Source: Phytophthora sp. 'mugwort' (lineage: Eukaryota > Oomycota > Peronosporomycetes > Peronosporales > Peronosporaceae). Taken from it: a DNA stretch of 64,000 nucleotides. The notes under the pieces are model-generated. The model worked only from the letters and a program-made list of their open reading frames with translations. It was not told where the DNA came from and made no database searches. The DNA is taken from positions 3,472,001-3,536,000 of the forward strand of contig JAUCEF010000009.1 in assembly GCA_033558025.1 (NCBI GenBank), given 5' to 3'. A program made the position numbers and the translations under genes. This document shows positions 30,168 through 40,579 of the stretch, in pieces. The stretch's first letter is position 1. Every line of letters starts with the position of its first letter.

Positions 30168-30596
30168 GATTGGCAGGAAATGGGGTGCAAATTGCACATT
30201 CGCGTGGACCACATGCGGAAAGAAGCGTAGTGAAATCAAGGGCAGTCTTTGACTTGTTGTTTGTATACTAACTTCAACTTCGTGTCGGTAGTGCCGGCAC
30301 TTTGTGGACCGTTGGCTTGTGGCAGTGCTGGCGATGAACTCTTGACCATTTGTATAACTAGCTACAGTATAGCTAGCTCAACATGTTCAAGTTCGCGTCA
30401 GCCGTGGTAGATTGGATGCAGTCGCCACCTTCCAATCACAGTCCACTCAGCGCCACGCCGCCTATCCTCCAATCCCTGTCGTACTCGCTGCCTACAAACA
30501 GCTTCAACCTGGCTTTTTCAGCCAATCACCAGCGCTCATAAGTAATCACCTCAACAGGATCCGAACGTCAGAACCAGATTCGCTCCATCCTGCATC
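30168..30596. promoter_or_regulatory. shared divergent promoter of RPAP2 and ECHS1
   Basis: 429 bp separate the two start codons. Near ECHS1 the strand carries CCACCTTCCAATCACAGTCC and CTATCCTCCAATCCCTG, giving repeated CCAAT boxes (about 30432, 30469 and 30523). An upstream ORF in this DNA is in frame with the hydratase exon 2 only by chance. Confidence 0.4.
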
Positions 30597-31515
30597 ATGT
30601 TCTCGCTGCGCTCGACGTCACCGGCCCTGCGCCGCTCTCTCGCCCGTGGCTTCGCGTCCAGAGGTGCGTCTACCTCCTCGTCGGTCACTTACTGGAAGGC
30701 CCTTCATCACTATTCCCTCTTTTTCCTTCTTCACTATGGCAGCTGAGTACGAGAACATCCGGACCGAAGTGCGCGGCAAAGTGGCCATCATCACACTGCA
30801 TCGACCCAAGGCACTCAACGCGTTGTGCAGTCCGCTCATTGAGGAATTAAATGGCGCCGCTCACGCTTTCGATGCCGACAAAAACATCGGCGCCATCGTC
30901 ATCACGGGCAGCGACAAGGCGTTCGCGGCCGGCGCCGACATTAAGGAGATGGCCACCAAGACGTTCGTCGAGGCCTATTCGTCCAACATGTTCGCTAACT
31001 GGGGAGACATCACCAAGATCTCCAAGCCTGTCATTGCTGCTGTCAACGGCTACGCGCTCGGCGGTGGCTGTGAGCTGGCCATGCTCTGCGATCTCATCAT
31101 TGCCGGCGACTCAGCCAAGTTTGGCCAGCCCGAGATCACACTCGGCACTATTCCAGGATGCGGCGGTACGCAGCGCCTCATCCGCGCCGTGGGTAAGTCT
31201 AAGGCCATGGAGATGATCCTGACTGGCAACATGATTGACGCCCAGCAGGCCGAGAAGGACGGCCTCGTGGCCCGCGTCGTGCCCGCCGATCAGCTGCTGG
31301 ACGAGGCACTCAAGACGGCCAACAAGATCTCGTCGTTCTCTCAGCCTGTGGTCAAAATGGCCAAGGAGGCTGTCAACGCCGCCTACGAGCAGACACTGCA
31401 GGAGGGGCTCAAGTACGAGAGTCGCCTCTTCTGGAGCTCCTTTGCCACTACGGACCAGAAGGAGGGCATGGCTGCCTTTGTGGCGAAGCGCAAGGCCGCG
31501 TTTAAGGATGAGTAA
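30597..31515 (+). CDS. ECHS1: mitochondrial enoyl-CoA hydratase (two exons)
   Basis: Exons 30597-30663 and 30743-31515 are joined by a 79-bp GT..AG intron, giving 279 aa. Exon 1 encodes an Arg/Ser/Ala-rich presequence ([20 protein letters not shown]), typical for matrix import. The crotonase fold follows: [10 protein letters not shown], the oxyanion-hole segment [11 protein letters not shown], and the catalytic glutamates in GGGCELAM (about residue 133) and GQPEITLG (about 153). Their 20-residue spacing is as in rat ECHS1 (Glu144/Glu164). It hydrates trans-2-enoyl-CoA to 3-hydroxyacyl-CoA in beta-oxidation and amino-acid breakdown. The intron ends ATGGCAG, and that ATG (30737) is in frame with exon 2, allowing a leaderless form. 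It converges with PAP. Confidence 0.92.
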
Positions 31516-31879
31516 GTCATGTCCGTCCACCTCCAACATGACGTGTTTGTGGAAGTGCTCTAATTTGAAGTTCCGAGACGAAATCAACTACAGTCAAGAT
31601 ACCAACTCGATTCACTTGCGCTCTGTTACGATTCGAGGAGTTCCGTCTAACTGTCGCTGTCTGTACATTAGCCAATCAGCGTGGACACCATCAGGACGGG
31701 GCAGTAAGAAGTAGCAGCTCTGTCAGCAGAGTGAGCACTCTTTGACCACCACCATGTCCGTCGTCTGGAGCTCCCACACAATCACGACCCGCCAGTTCCT
31801 ACTAGACCTGCTACAGCTGTCGTTACAGACCTGGCAAGAACGCCTGGCCGCAATGAGAACCTTTGGTCAGCACCTCTCT
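31516..31879. other. convergent intergenic spacer
   Basis: 364 bp hold the 3' ends of ECHS1 and PAP. I see no gene and no clear polyadenylation signal beyond AT-poor UTR-like sequence. Confidence 0.4.
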
Positions 31880-34194
31880 TCACGTACCTTTGCTCTTCTT
31901 TGACGAGTTACGTGTAGGGCTGCCATCAATAGCCGTCCCGTTCACCACGTCATTGCAGTTGCTGCCGTCTCCAGTGTCTCGCTTCTTCTTTTTGGAAAGC
32001 TTCTTGGTTGGTGACCGCTTCCGTAAGTGCTTGCTATCGCTCGCCCCATTGTCCACAGACTCGCGCACCCATTCAGGGATCTGCGAGCGTGTTACATGAT
32101 CTATTTGCATGTCCATTCCGGCATGACGGCCTTCCCACTGGTCTGTATAGAAGGCAAAGTCGCGGATCACGCTCGTCAGGTCAACCTTGTGAGTCGCACC
32201 TGTAGCTAGAGCTGCGTGTGGGGCTGGGAACCGCAGCCCGATGAACAGCCAGGACGTATGCACTTCACATTTCGACAAGCTCTCAGAGCTTACGTCCTTA
32301 GTCTCAATGAAGTCAAAGAATCGAGCAAACGGTTGGATGCGCAGCTCCGGAAGGGCTTCCAATCTAGCAACAAGCAGACATGTTAATCAACGGTAACAGA
32401 AGAAGGGGCTAGCCCACCACTGAGTCGGTCAAGAGTAGAAAAAGAGCGCTCTCGAAATCAATAGTCGAGATATCAACCCCACTTAACACCCCAAACAACC
32501 GACTGCCACGCACCGAAGGAAGAAGTGTCGCAATCTTGACTCGACCCAACCAAACCATCCGTCAAAGTCTTCAGCATTGCTCGCCGTGATCTGGACACGA
32601 AGAAAGTGGTTTGACCTGATCATTACAAAGCAAACCAAGGCCAATAAAAGTCACAAAACAGAGCACACATCACAAGCCTCGTCTCAAACAAGGATAAGTC
32701 ACGTGAGAAAGATAAGCTAAGAACCTTTGGAAGAACGCCGGAGCCACAAATAGTTTCGCCCACGAAGACTTCTACATAAAATACAACAAAACCCACTGTC
32801 AGCTGTACAATACACAAGAAGCGTCACCTTCTGCTCTACTCACCTTGGTCTCAATCTCCACCATCCGATCAAACCCTTTGCCAAACTCGGCCTTGAGGAC
32901 GCGTAAGGTCGACGCCATTACATTGTACGACGAATTCAACGCTGGATATGCCGGTGTAATGATCGGCATCAAGTGCAGGCGGTCGCGTACGTTGATTTTG
33001 GGGTTCCATCCCTGATAAATACCACATCCATCAAGCCACACGTCAGTTCTGACTGCGGACACAGAAGCAATGAGTGGGTGGGTATCAGAGAATAAAAAAC
33101 GAATCGTGAGTATCACCGAGAAGCCAAAGCTGAGCGGGTTATCGATCCGGTCGAGCATGATAGGATTAGGCCACGTCCACATGTGGTAAATCCTGAAGAA
33201 GCGCGAGAGCAACGATGCTGGGAGCGAGTTTGGGTAGAATTGGCAGATCCGAGCCACTAAAATGGCCCAGTTCACGCCGCCAAGGAGGCCCAGCACGTTC
33301 GAGTAGATGCCACGAACCTGCACAAACAGCAGTACGACACCACACCGTCAAAACATAATCAAACATCAAAATCCACCCAAGCGCAAGCTGTCTCCATCCA
33401 CTGGCTGGCAGGCCCCATCCATACCCGGGCCCAATGCTTTACGGCGATCAACGTCGTGCGAAATCGTTCCCGGTTCGGCACAAGCTGCAAGACTCGCTCT
33501 GTCACGCGGACGCCATTGCAACTTCGCACTGAGGCCTCGTCCATCCCACGCAGATACTCGTCGTTCAGCATGTCGACGTCTTCTGGGACCGAGTCGAGAT
33601 TCAGCGACACGAACAGCAGATCCACGGGGATCCCCTCCACCTTCATCTTGATCACGGGCACGAACGCGTCGCTGATGACGCGCAGGCCCGTGACATTGAA
33701 TGCCGCCTCCAGCAAGATCGGCGCCTTCTCGAAGAAACTCGCACGCGTACAGTGTCTTGGCGCCACGCACAATCTACAGAAAAGAGTGGTTAATATTACT
33801 ATACTCAGCGGCAGTGGTCTCTCTCTCTTCTTACGTGTCGATGTCGGCTTCGGTGCTCTGCACGCCGAGGCGGTAGGAGCCGAAGGTGCGGAGCTGCAGG
33901 CGTCTGGCGCTCGCCTCTTGCTCACTGTAGAGCGCCAGGCCCTCGTGCAGCGCGTACTCCTGTAATACTTCGCGCAGTCTTTGGAGTACACGCTCGCGAC
34001 GCGCAAGCTGCTGGTCGCTCTCGTACAGGTCGCAGGACCTGGTCATAAAGCAGTGTTAGGACCAGGTTTTGAGGCTTCCAAAGCGAGTAAGAGCGAAAGA
34101 AAACGCGTGATACGTACCTTAGCGTATGGAGAAGCTTGTCGTTTAGGTTCCTGTCCTCATCCGAGGGCTCCGCAGTCGATAGAGGCGTCGTCAT
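31880..34194 (-). CDS. PAP: nuclear poly(A) polymerase (eight exons)
   Basis: Complement of 31880-32363, 32514-32615, 32725-32771, 32844-33011, 33117-33317, 33425-33773, 33835-34038 and 34118-34194; all introns are GT..AG and phases agree, giving 543 aa. It starts MTTPLSTAEPSDEDRNLNDK, as canonical PAPs do. The nucleotidyltransferase motif FGSYRLGV and the EADID aspartates lie near residues 75-92, and the third catalytic Asp is in IPVDLLF (about 145). The central domain has RGIYSNVLGLLGGVNWA, WNPKINVRDRLHLMPIITPA and SSYNVMASTLRV. The RNA-binding end has WFGWVESRLR, followed by a basic KKLSKKKKRD tail, a likely NLS. It adds poly(A) to pre-mRNA 3' ends with CPSF. The exon at 32725-32771 is only 47 nt. 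Confidence 0.92.
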
Positions 34195-35084
34195 GGCCGC
34201 GCACGGTCGCACTAAGCTGGTCGACAGCGTCCAGGAGAAACTGCTCGCGGCGATTGGCTGAAAATGGAAAATAGTATTTACGTGATACTACAACTCGTTG
34301 GACGGTAGTACTATGGAGAGACTGGGTATTACTTAAGTACTCTTTATATAATACTATCACAAAACTACTACTACGATATAGTACTGGGTTAGTCGATGAG
34401 CAGGAAGAGTGCGGCGCCCCGGACGGCGAGGCCCCCGCGTTCTGCTCTACTGGGATAGGGAGGGAGACGCATTCCAGTGGTGTCTCTAGCGTCGTTCGGT
34501 GGTCAGGAGACTGGTAGACTGGGCAGCGGCAGAAGCCCAAACTGGGCGTCGTCTGGTTCGGAAGAAGACGCCCCGTCAATAATTCTCGACATTGAATAGC
34601 TCGAATCGAGATCTCGAGTATGGTATTTTTATTTGTTTGAAGCCTGCACGCAGCATAAATGATGACATCGGCTCTATATCGACAGAACATACATAATGTC
34701 ATCGTTCCAGGACAGACCGTAATAATGTTATAGGGAAGAGCGCTAAAGCAATGCAGAAAACATTTCATGTGCAATCATCTTGGAGCCTCATTGTTCGAGC
34801 GAGCTGTCCAATACTCGCTGTTCTGCCTTAAAATGAGAACCATCTCGATAGTGATCGGCTTCAACCGATGGCGCTCTTGTCCGTATGTCGTCCTCACGCC
34901 ACTGAAGAAGCGCGCTGCGACGTTGGAAGTGGGCGGAATGGAGCTGAGCAAGGCTTAGCGCTGATCCACTGCAGCTAAGCTGCGGCGCTTTGCAGATTCG
35001 CGACGAATGAGCCTTCCTCGTCGCTGTCACTTGCTCCCTCTTCATCATTAGCAGCGGTGCACTAGAACGGCACCAAGACCGCCT
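34195..35084. other. upstream region of PAP, no recognised gene
   Basis: It contains the PAP promoter. A long minus-strand open frame (34157-34774) overlaps PAP exon 1 in another frame and has no recognisable content. Around 34300-34380 are repeated AGTACT/TATAGTACT-like motifs. Confidence 0.3.
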
Positions 35085-35365
35085 TCAGACGACTTGTTTT
35101 CCGTCGAGCACGCGCACACATCCCGACTCGAAGTCGGGGTTGTGGACAATGTCAGCTCGAAAATCTGAATATTCCAAAACAAAAATCGGAGCGTTAGTCA
35201 TGATAACAGGTGCGGCTTACCTGGAAAGCGGGCATAGTTTGGCTTGATTGCAATTAGCCCATTAAACCACACACGAACGTCGAGCAAAGTGATGTGTGGT
35301 ATTGCATCACACACAAATTCGTCAGATGTGGATGCTAGGCAAGAATCACAACAATAGTCGAGCTA
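35085..35365 (-). pseudogene. 3'-terminal fragment of an unidentified spliced gene
   Basis: Two minus-strand exons, about 35365-35221 and 35164-35085, join in frame across a 56-bp intron (GTAAGC..TTCAG). The readable protein is CCDSCLASTSDEFVCDAIPH, then VRVWFNGLIAIKPNYARFPD and FRADIVHNPDFESGCVRVLD, ending GKQVV and a stop. The frame is closed upstream by TAG. A splice acceptor (CTAG) at about 35359 could instead start an internal exon. The sequence beyond is repeat-like, so the 5' end was probably lost or displaced by an insertion. I recognise no family. Confidence 0.42.
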
Positions 35366-35373
35366 GTCTGCCC

Positions 35374-35930
35374 ATGTTATCCTGTGCTGGAGTGCCCTAG
35401 CGGTTCGGCCTTTCCGGGGCAGTGGTGTCTCGCTTCCGCCGAGATCAAGTGCCCAAGCCAGTCACAGACACAGAGGTCAGCTGAGCTGACTGCCTCTGGC
35501 TTAGATATCCCGCGTCCTCCACTAAAACGCCGACGACTGCGCGTTAGCGCTTTGACGAGCAAATGCTTCCCGATTAGAAGTGTTACGTTACCCGGGCTGT
35601 ACGGCGTACCGGCACGCCGAGTTCGGCTGGACTTGTTCCTTCGCGCTTAGCGAGACACGCCCTTCCCCGGACCGACCTAGTTCTCTTTGCGCTACCAGTC
35701 AATACCCTGCAAGCTATGCGGCTCGGGTGCCAACGGTAACCATAATACAGCCGTGCAGGGACTTACCGACCGGTGTAAACTTGTCTTGGACTTGGAAGAG
35801 TTAATTTGTTATTATTTATCTACCGGGAGCCCAAGGGGCTCCTCCTATCGCTCACTACGTTCCTATACAAATATCAAGTTAAATGAAGTGTGGTCGGCTA
35901 TCAACCGGCCCTTCGCAAAGATCTCAATGT
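35374..35930. repeat. possible degraded solo LTR
   Basis: The block starts TGTTATCC and has the GC-rich then AT-rich makeup typical of oomycete LTRs, including an inverted AGCCCAAGGGGCT hairpin near 35829. I found no clear CA end or target duplication and no second copy in the window, so this is a weak call. Confidence 0.22.
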
Positions 35931-35942
35931 AACCACCCAAAC

Positions 35943-37379
35943 TCAACGACCGACTGAGTTCATCAATCGAGTAGTCAAGTTGCTAGCTGACTTCGTAATC
36001 AGCGGGTAGAACCGTGGTCGCTGCTTCAGTGCGGTACGTGAACCACTTCGTCTGGCGCTCACTACACCACAGATTTCTTCCGTCTGGAGAGCCTTCAACA
36101 CAGACTCGGTCTTCTTGAGATCATTTAAGAATACAAACAGCCGCTTGTTGGCTGCTGGCGGCGGTACTGTGGACACAGTACCGTCGTCCGTGGGATTCAG
36201 GTGCTCTACAACGGTGCACCATCCCAAGTGTCGAACTTCACCGCGTGTCCTGTCGAATCACGGGGCGGAGATCAGTCTTGAGCCTATATGATAGCACCAG
36301 CAGAGCAATATATGTTGAGTCACATTAAATATTGCAATATTTTAATATAAAAATGCAACAGCATACCTGAGTTTGGTCGACTGCTTTAGCGCACGAAGTC
36401 TCACCAAGAGGGCTTGCACTGCCGCCAAGTCGTCTTCGTAATCGTCCATGCCGAATTGAAGTGCTCTGTTGAGCTGATGACTGGCGCAACCAACGAGTGG
36501 GACGCCGACGAGGGTACCCAGAAGGCGATTGACAGAACAGTTATCCCCAACCAAAACAAGCATTGGGTAAGTTGCTTACCGAAATCGCGGGGTAGGATGT
36601 TTGCCAGGAACTCGAAGTGGCCACGCACCGAGATGTCATCATCGAGGTCATTCAGAAGGTGAGGCCACGCAAAGGAGCGGAGTCTTGATGGCACCGTCGA
36701 TTTCGTAGCGCGCGAAGACAGTGACGAAATGCTCCGACGCGTGGCTCCAGCGGACGAAATAAGACCAAAGCATTCGGGCATATCCGCAGAGATATAATCC
36801 CCAACGTGACGCTAAACAAGTCACACTTGATTAAAGTAGTGTCTCGACACAAATTGGGTCCAAATCGGAATATCTAGAAAAAATAGGCAACAAAAATGTA
36901 GTCGGACTAAAAACGCACTAAGAATTTGTATGGGACCGCCACCAACTTATCGCCTGGCAGCTGGGTTCTCGCAGAAGTGCAGAGGGAGGTTGTTCTTGAT
37001 GATACAGTCGAGCCAGCTGTAGACGTTTAAAGCTGAGCTGCGCGCGTAGCTCAACATGGAGCCAGTTTCTGTGGTCGGGGCTGCGAGCATGACAGCCTCG
37101 TAGTCCGAATGCTCTCGGCGCAGATGTTGCATTAGGTTCGACTACACATTTCGACGGGTTTGCTTCCTCACCGTGCTGCACAGGCACGGAAGTACTCCGA
37201 GATGACCTCATTGTTGTCACCGCGGCATGGATGAAAATAAAAGCCCATGACTCGTGCGGGCGTGAAGGCCGAGTTGCGTAAGCGGGCGATGAACGCCTTA
37301 GGGGGATAAGGTGCGTTGTAGCCATCAAGTTGAAGAATGCCTGACCAACCGACTGAGGGCCGATGTTGCAGATCTCCAA
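35943..37379 (-). pseudogene. hAT-family transposase pseudogene with BED finger
   Basis: Reading high to low: a BED-type finger region near 37100-37250 (NLMQHLRREHSDYEAVML), then SALNVYSWLDCIIKNNLPLH with FCENP at 36955-37035. The catalytic core follows: PECFGLI (about 36770), HFEFLANILPRDFGKQLTQC (about 36570-36630), and LVGDNCSVNRLLGTLVGVPL with VGCASHQLNRAL at 36455-36560. A distal piece near 36090-36150 reads FVFLNDLKKTESVLKALQTE. The frame changes at least four times. The C-terminal dimerisation domain is missing. Confidence 0.75.
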
Positions 37380-37432
37380 GCTCTCGTTTTGGATAGACGA
37401 GAGATTTTTGGATAGACGAGAGCTTGGCGAGT
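37377..37432. repeat. short inverted and direct repeat next to the hAT pseudogene
   Basis: CCAAGCTCTCGT and ACGAGAGCTTGG form an inverted pair enclosing two direct copies of TTTTGGATAGACGAGAG. It sits just 5' of the BED finger and may be a decayed terminal region. Confidence 0.5.
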
Positions 37433-37767
37433 CTGGAACATCGGCTCTGGTTGAAAGTAAGAGCTCAATAAATTAATGATGGATTTGTGTACAAATTATG
37501 GGATGTGATTCTGTAATCAAATAATTTATATATATTATCGAGAGGAAGCTGAAAATAGATTATTCGATGTTACATAAAACATTACTGGAAATACAATGGG
37601 ATCCCTGAGCTCGATCGTCGCCCCATGTGAATCAAGACTTCAAGATAAATTGTATTGAGTGAGACAGACGGATCGAGTGCGACGCTCGTAAAAAAACACA
37701 GACGCTTAGTAAAAAAAAGACAAAGTACACACAATCATAGAGATGACACCCCTTCCGGATCAACCAT

Positions 37768-38165
37768 GCATTAAGTGTTTTTATCCGTAGCATGCACGAC
37801 AGGAGCATCTACACCAGAGACGTCTTGAACTCGAAAAAAACCTACCATTTTTTCACGCGGCCCATACGGTGATACCAGCCTTAATAAACCCTTCCTAATT
37901 GATCTCACAGAAGCATTTCCCCACGCTCCATTCACGAACCGCAATAACAGCGCATCACGAGTCTTTGGAAACGGGTTCGATTCGTGGTGTTCCTCGTAGC
38001 TAGCACTGTACAATACACAGTAATGGTCAGATGCGAATGAGTATGCAGACAAACTATTATCACGTACCAGATGTGGTCCTAGAACGGCTTCATCACAGCG
38101 ACATCTATGGGCTGGCAAATGTCAGCGACCGCCTGAAAGGCGCGCGAGGGAGGGATGTCAAAGCG
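37768..38165 (-). pseudogene. C-terminal fragment of a pogo/Tigger-like DDE transposase
   Basis: The minus strand reads ADICQPIDVAVMKPF near 38090-38135, the third-Asp motif (QPLDVAVF-like) of DDE_1 transposases. A stop follows, then a helical tail LLLRFVNGAWGNASVRSIRK with GLLRLVSPYGPREKMVGFF at 37810-37920. The N-terminal and first two catalytic blocks are not present nearby. Confidence 0.55.
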
Positions 38166-38817
38166 AAGAGTGTTGGCGGTTGACGAGCTGCACACCAATA
38201 ATACTTTTTACGGCGATATTCGGTTTGGATTTGCAAATATTAATAGGAGCAGAAGTTTTTACTACTGTCTCACTCAATCCGGTTAATACGAAGGATAGTA
38301 TTACCGGCTGTTCCGGTAGTCTGGTACAGCCCTGATGGGGGAATACCTTTACAAAGGAATAAATAGTTGGTTTCTTACGCTTATGGTTAGCGAGGGGATC
38401 ACCTGCCGCTTCTCTCCCGAAAACTGAATCAAATCGATGTCAGCGTGCACGCGACCTTGCACCAAGCAGCAAACGCGTGGCCACCAAGCAACCACGGCCC
38501 GGCTAGCCGCAAGTCAGTGAACACTTCCCTTTAAGGACCAATTCCAAATGCTCCAGTAAAGTGTTGGTTAGAAAGGTACGGATCTCCTTATCAGCAGGGG
38601 ATTCGAAACTAGCAAAGACACTAAACTAAATGAGAGTCAAGCCGAGACTGTACATATTGGGTGAAGCAAGTCTGACGTCCTTTGCGCCAAAAGGCGTCGG
38701 CGAGCCATTGTGGCCTCACGATTGCAGCAACATTCTTTTCCGGCAGTTTCAGTCTTCGTTTGGCTTTCAATCCGGCAGCAGCAAAGCAGCAGCATCATCC
38801 CCACCTAACAGGCGAAC
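38166..38817. promoter_or_regulatory. upstream region of the mitochondrial carrier with an initiator-like element
   Basis: TTTCAGTCTT at 38747-38756 followed by CGTTTGG resembles the oomycete initiator (YTCANTYY) with its flanking region, about 65 bp before the ATG. The rest of the stretch shows no gene. Confidence 0.35.
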
Positions 38818-39822
38818 ATGTCCGCATCGAACGCACAGCTGCAACGCCACGAGAGCACCAAGCTCACGCAGCTGTCGGCACTGACCGTTGTCCAGCACAA
38901 TATCGACTGGCAGCAGAGCATCGGCGTCAAGATCGTGCTGGGCGGAGTTGCTAACACCCTCGCAACCGCTGTGACCAACCCCATCGACGTCGTCAAGGTG
39001 CGGCTGCAGCTGCAGGCGCTTGAGCCCGCGACGGCTGGTGCAGGTGCTACTCAAACGCGGTACTTGGGCTTCGGTCACGGTCTCAAGACCATTTGGAACG
39101 AGGAGGGCTTCGCCGGCTGGGCCAAGGGCTGGCAGGCATCTCTACTGCGTGAGTTTATCTACTCAGGGATCCGCTTCGGCATGTACGATGTGGTTAAGGA
39201 AACCTTCGAGGACAAGATTTTCCACGTCTCGGCGGACGAACGTGCCACTTCTCCATTGTATATTAAGCTGATGGCAGGCGCCACGACCGGTGGCATTGGT
39301 AGCGCACTTGTGAACCCTATGGACCTCGTCAAGGTTCGTATGCAAGCCGATCGCACCGGTGCTCGCTACAACAACAACTTCGCCTTCGCGTGCCGTCAGA
39401 TCTACCAGCAGGAGGGCCTCGTCGAGGGCTTTTACCGCGGCGTTGCTGCCACCACCTTCCGTGCCATGGCACTTACAGCAGCACAACTGCCTAGTTATGA
39501 CCATATGAAGCACACCCTTCTGACGCAGACGTCGCTGGAAGAAGGTGTGACGGTACACATGATCTCGAGTATGTTCGCGGGTTTAATGGCAGCCACGGCA
39601 TCGTCGCCAATGGATGTGATGAAGACTCAGATCCAAAACGAAGCTAAGAGTGGAGGTTCCAACGTCCTCGGCCGCGCCTTCATGCAAGTATTGCGCACTG
39701 AAGGTGTTCGTGGCTTCTTTAAGGGATGGCTACCAAACTGGTTCCGCCTTGGCCCGCACACCATCATTTCGCTGATGGTATACGAGGAGCTGCGCTCTAC
39801 CATGGGCATTAAGCCCATGTAG
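38818..39822 (+). CDS. mitochondrial carrier family protein (UCP/dicarboxylate-carrier type)
   Basis: An intact 334-aa single-exon ORF. It has three SLC25 repeats with signatures NPIDVVKVRLQ (about residues 53-63), NPMDLVKVRMQ (about 165) and SPMDVMKTQIQ (about 262), each ending the first helix of a repeat. A typical second-half glycine motif follows each (for example EGFAGWAKGWQASLLREF). The LQLQ/MQADR and YSGIRFGMYDVVK contexts place it near the uncoupling, oxoglutarate and dicarboxylate carriers of the inner mitochondrial membrane. The substrate cannot be set from sequence alone. The N-terminal ~35 residues are hydrophilic. No introns. Confidence 0.9.
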   Translation: MSASNAQLQRHESTKLTQLSALTVVQHNIDWQQSIGVKIVLGGVANTLATAVTNPIDVVKVRLQLQALEPATAGAGATQTRYLGFGHGLKTIWNEEGFAGWAKGWQASLLREFIYSGIRFGMYDVVKETFEDKIFHVSADERATSPLYIKLMAGATTGGIGSALVNPMDLVKVRMQADRTGARYNNNFAFACRQIYQQEGLVEGFYRGVAATTFRAMALTAAQLPSYDHMKHTLLTQTSLEEGVTVHMISSMFAGLMAATASSPMDVMKTQIQNEAKSGGSNVLGRAFMQVLRTEGVRGFFKGWLPNWFRLGPHTIISLMVYEELRSTMGIKPM

Positions 39823-40579
39823 GTTGCTGTACATGTAGCTGCTGCCACCGTACTACATGTACTGCAGTAATAGCGGCAAGGACATAGATGTTGGTGAATT
39901 ATTGTTCAGAATTCGGTACAAGTTTTTTTTTGTCCCAAAAATGAATCGAGAAATCGCAATCGCTTGTGTTCACTGGCACATTAAGCATGACTACAGTAGT
40001 ACACAATAAGGGGAGTCGAACCTCCGAAATAAACAGAAATAAATAAGGAAAAAGGAAACGCACAAATAAGCAGGTATTCGTCAGATAAACAACTCACTAC
40101 TCAACCGGAATAACATGCTACTCTACGCCACCAAGGCTAGCAAGGCTCACTTTCACATTATACACCAAGCAGGGCAATACAGGTTGCCTGTTGGTGGGAG
40201 TTCCAGCTCCCAAGTTCGTGTGGAACATCACAGTACTTTTCCTTATAACTACTTGTTACCAGCGGGTCGTACTGCCTCAAAGACTCCAGACTACATTATT
40301 TACAGACTCAATATGTTTAGGAACTTCTACCAACACCGGTTAATTGCACCGCAGCGAGAAGAGCGGTGCAACGACGGCACTCTCCCAGCGCAACGTCAGC
40401 AACAATACTTCGCAGAGCCAAAATTGCTCCCATGGATGCTCTACCAGCACCAGTCCGCCGTAAGACATAAGGCATCCGCCTTCTTCGTCCTCCAGCAGTA
40501 TCCTGAATGGCAACAAAAGTAAACACCCCAGTCAGATCGAGACACCACGAACCCCAACGATACGCCAACATGAAGGCAT
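39823..40579. other. convergent spacer between the carrier and the first bZIP gene
   Basis: 757 bp of 3' flanks. A 135-codon ORF on the plus strand (40115-40522) has no recognisable feature and overlaps the likely 3' UTR of the bZIP gene. Confidence 0.35.

Noticed and set aside
30412..30596. N-terminal extension of ECHS1 in frame with exon 2
   Set aside because: It starts upstream of the ATG that gives a good mitochondrial presequence. The extension lies in likely promoter/5' UTR, has no homology, and the spliced model explains the start.
34157..34774. 205-codon minus-strand ORF upstream of PAP
   Set aside because: It overlaps PAP exon 1 in another frame, has no recognisable domain and lies in the promoter.
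35374..35650. ORF starting MLECPSGSAF as a gene
   Set aside because: It lies in LTR-like DNA, with no domain and no splice continuity to the nearby exon pair on the other strand.
40115..40522. 135-codon plus-strand ORF between the carrier and bZIP 1
   Set aside because: No recognisable motif; it lies in the convergent 3' flank and has no promoter signal.
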